DNA of 64,000 bases from assembly GCA_001898465.1 (NCBI GenBank), contig MKTX01000014.1, positions 1 through 64,000 on the forward strand. Direction: 5' to 3'. The notes under the pieces were generated by a model, which saw only the letters and a program-made list of their open reading frames with translations, did no database searches and was not told the DNA's origin. Origin of the DNA: Sphingobacteriales bacterium 39-19 (GTDB taxonomy: Bacteria > Bacteroidota > Bacteroidia > Chitinophagales > Chitinophagaceae). The number at the start of each line of letters is the position of its first letter. Within the stretch, counting starts at the first letter, position 1. The translations under genes were made by a program, and so were the position numbers. Shown in pieces: positions 62,935 to 64,000 of this stretch.

Positions 62935-63771
62935 TTGAAAAGAATAATTGTAACTTTTTTTCTGAGTTTTATTTTTTTACACGTCTTTGCAAATTTTTCT
63001 GATACTACCATAAAATTAGCAGCCGTAACCCATGTGCGGAATGCTAATCGTATTCTTGTAAGCAAAGCCAATGTTGTTTATCCCGAAATATTCGCAGGCC
63101 ACGAAGAGGCATCCCTTTCTTATGCTGAAAAATTTACCAACCACCGCAGGGACTATTTAATTAGAATATATAAACGTAGCCAGAAATATTTTCCAAAAGC
63201 CAAAGCTATTTTAAAAAAATATAATATCCCCTCCGAATTTGCCATATTGATGGCCCTGGAAAGTGGGTTTAATGGCAATGCTGTTTCTCCCAAAGGCGCT
63301 GTGGGTTATTGGCAAATTATGGATGAGGTGGCAAAAGAATATGGGTTGCGTATTGCAGAAAATAAATCGAAGAAAACTCAAAAGAGTTCACATACAAAAA
63401 CAAAGCCCGTAGCAGACGATCGGAAAAATTTTACCCGGAGTACCATTGCGGCTGCAAGATATTTACAAGACAGGGCAAGAAACTTAAATAATGACTGGCT
63501 TTTAATTGCTGCCAGTTATAATTGTGGCGTAGGAAATGTATGGAATGCGATGAAGAAATCGGGAATTGAAAACCCGGGGTACTGGGATATACAGCAATTT
63601 TTACCGGCCGAAACGAAGGCTTATGTGATGAATTTTATTACCTTGAACCTGGTATTTAATAATTATAAAACATTCCTGGAAGGTAAGCTGCAATTTAAAG
63701 ATGTGTATGCTGTACCCGAAAATGTTTTACCGCAAGGTATTGATCTGAATATTTTGAATAAATTATTGTAA
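62935..63771 (+). CDS. Lytic transglycosylase (SLT domain)
   Basis: The 278-residue protein starts at TTG 62935 (no ATG gives the signal peptide KRIIVTFFLSFIFLHVFAN). After about 70 linker residues, the SLT domain has the catalytic E109 in ILMALESGFNGNAVSPKGAV and GYWQIM, then AARYLQDRARN and AASYNCGVGNVWNAMKKSG with the AYN-like motif (SYN). It cleaves peptidoglycan with formation of a 1,6-anhydro product. The C-terminus is short, without LysM repeats. Confidence 0.9.
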   Translation: MKRIIVTFFLSFIFLHVFANFSDTTIKLAAVTHVRNANRILVSKANVVYPEIFAGHEEASLSYAEKFTNHRRDYLIRIYKRSQKYFPKAKAILKKYNIPSEFAILMALESGFNGNAVSPKGAVGYWQIMDEVAKEYGLRIAENKSKKTQKSSHTKTKPVADDRKNFTRSTIAAARYLQDRARNLNNDWLLIAASYNCGVGNVWNAMKKSGIENPGYWDIQQFLPAETKAYVMNFITLNLVFNNYKTFLEGKLQFKDVYAVPENVLPQGIDLNILNKLL

Positions 63772-63854
63772 ATTTTTACAGAGGCCATCTATTTCTAAAC
63801 TTCTATTATATATATCGCAATTTTATTGATGGTTGATGGTTGCAAATAATATAC

Positions 63855-63919
63855 GACCCCGATGGGGTCATTTTTTATTGGTTTTGTAAATCTATTCATA
63901 TTTGATCCCTTCGGGATCA
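63855..63919. repeat. Tandem palindromic repeat units (REP-like)
   Basis: Two similar units: hairpin GACCCC-GAT-GGGGTC (63855-63869) and hairpin TGATCCC-TTC-GGGATCA (63903-63919), each followed by a T-rich tract and TTATTG. The tail sequences are alike (TTTTATTGGTTTTGTAAA and TTTTATTGTTTTTATAAA). The first may also terminate the transglycosylase gene. Short units of this kind are often dispersed in Bacteroidota genomes. Confidence 0.6.
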
Positions 63920-64000
63920 TTGTTTTATTGTTTTTATAAAATAGATATTGCCCATTATTTGGGTTTAAGACTCAGCATGCTGATTTATTTTATTCGATCC

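Noticed and set aside
1..64000. CRISPR arrays, insertion sequences, prophage
   Set aside because: No regularly spaced direct repeats, transposase, integrase or phage structural genes were seen.

Overview
This 64 kb window is chromosomal DNA of a Bacteroidota member, most likely from the Chitinophagaceae or a neighbouring family (class assignment is firm, family assignment is inference). The support is a secreted M1 peptidase with a type IX secretion C-terminal sorting domain, repeated TAnnTTTG promoter elements of the Bacteroidota sigma factor, near absence of Shine-Dalgarno sequences with frequent TTG/GTG starts, a crtZ-cruF-crtD-crtB-crtI carotenoid operon, and AG/GG-leader peptide genes served by a C39 transporter. 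I see no prophage, insertion sequence or CRISPR array.

Layout. 1-1900: an Lrp/AsnC regulator converging on an oligopeptide ABC permease. 2059-7715: aat plus a compact carotenoid operon (phytoene synthase, phytoene desaturase, a second desaturase, a CruF-type hydratase, a beta-ring hydroxylase; no lycopene cyclase in view). 7786-35926: a large surface-polysaccharide locus, mostly on the minus strand, with a phosphoglycosyl transferase, seven or eight glycosyltransferases, a Wzx flippase, two paralogous polymerase-like membrane proteins on the plus strand, two asparagine-synthase-like amidotransferases, and enzymes for several nucleotide sugars: dTDP-3-acetamido-3,6-dideoxyhexose (rmlA, rmlB, FdtA/B/C-like), GDP-L-fucose (fcl), a 2,3-diacetamido uronic acid (WlbA/WlbB-like), and probably a bacillosamine-like sugar (PglC/E/D-like). 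A hairpin terminator at 35944-35965 separates this locus from the Nfu iron-sulfur gene.

36826-44894 is the most interesting part: an apparent peptide biosynthesis and export island. It holds an XRE regulator, a perfect inverted repeat in the divergent promoter region, a membrane fusion protein with a C39-like domain, a VKOR domain and a DsbA-like thioredoxin domain, a 76-residue precursor with an AG-type leader and seven cysteines in its core, a thioredoxin lipoprotein, a C39-peptidase ABC exporter and an HlyD-type adaptor. A RelE/antitoxin pair sits antisense between exporter and adaptor. The precursor and thioredoxin-lipoprotein genes are bracketed by an identical 32-bp direct repeat, one copy of which is the 3' end of the VKOR gene, which suggests cassette exchange.

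44974-64000 is mostly housekeeping and envelope functions: UvrD/PcrA helicase, a cupredoxin-like lipoprotein, an MFS exporter, RpoN (sigma-54), a GHL10 glycoside hydrolase, MarR and AI-2E family proteins, a radical SAM/SPASM enzyme, tRNA-Arg(CCU), a Fur regulator next to a Sco protein, a GH25 lysozyme, the T9SS M1 peptidase and a lytic transglycosylase. All functional names come from motif reading; no database search was possible.
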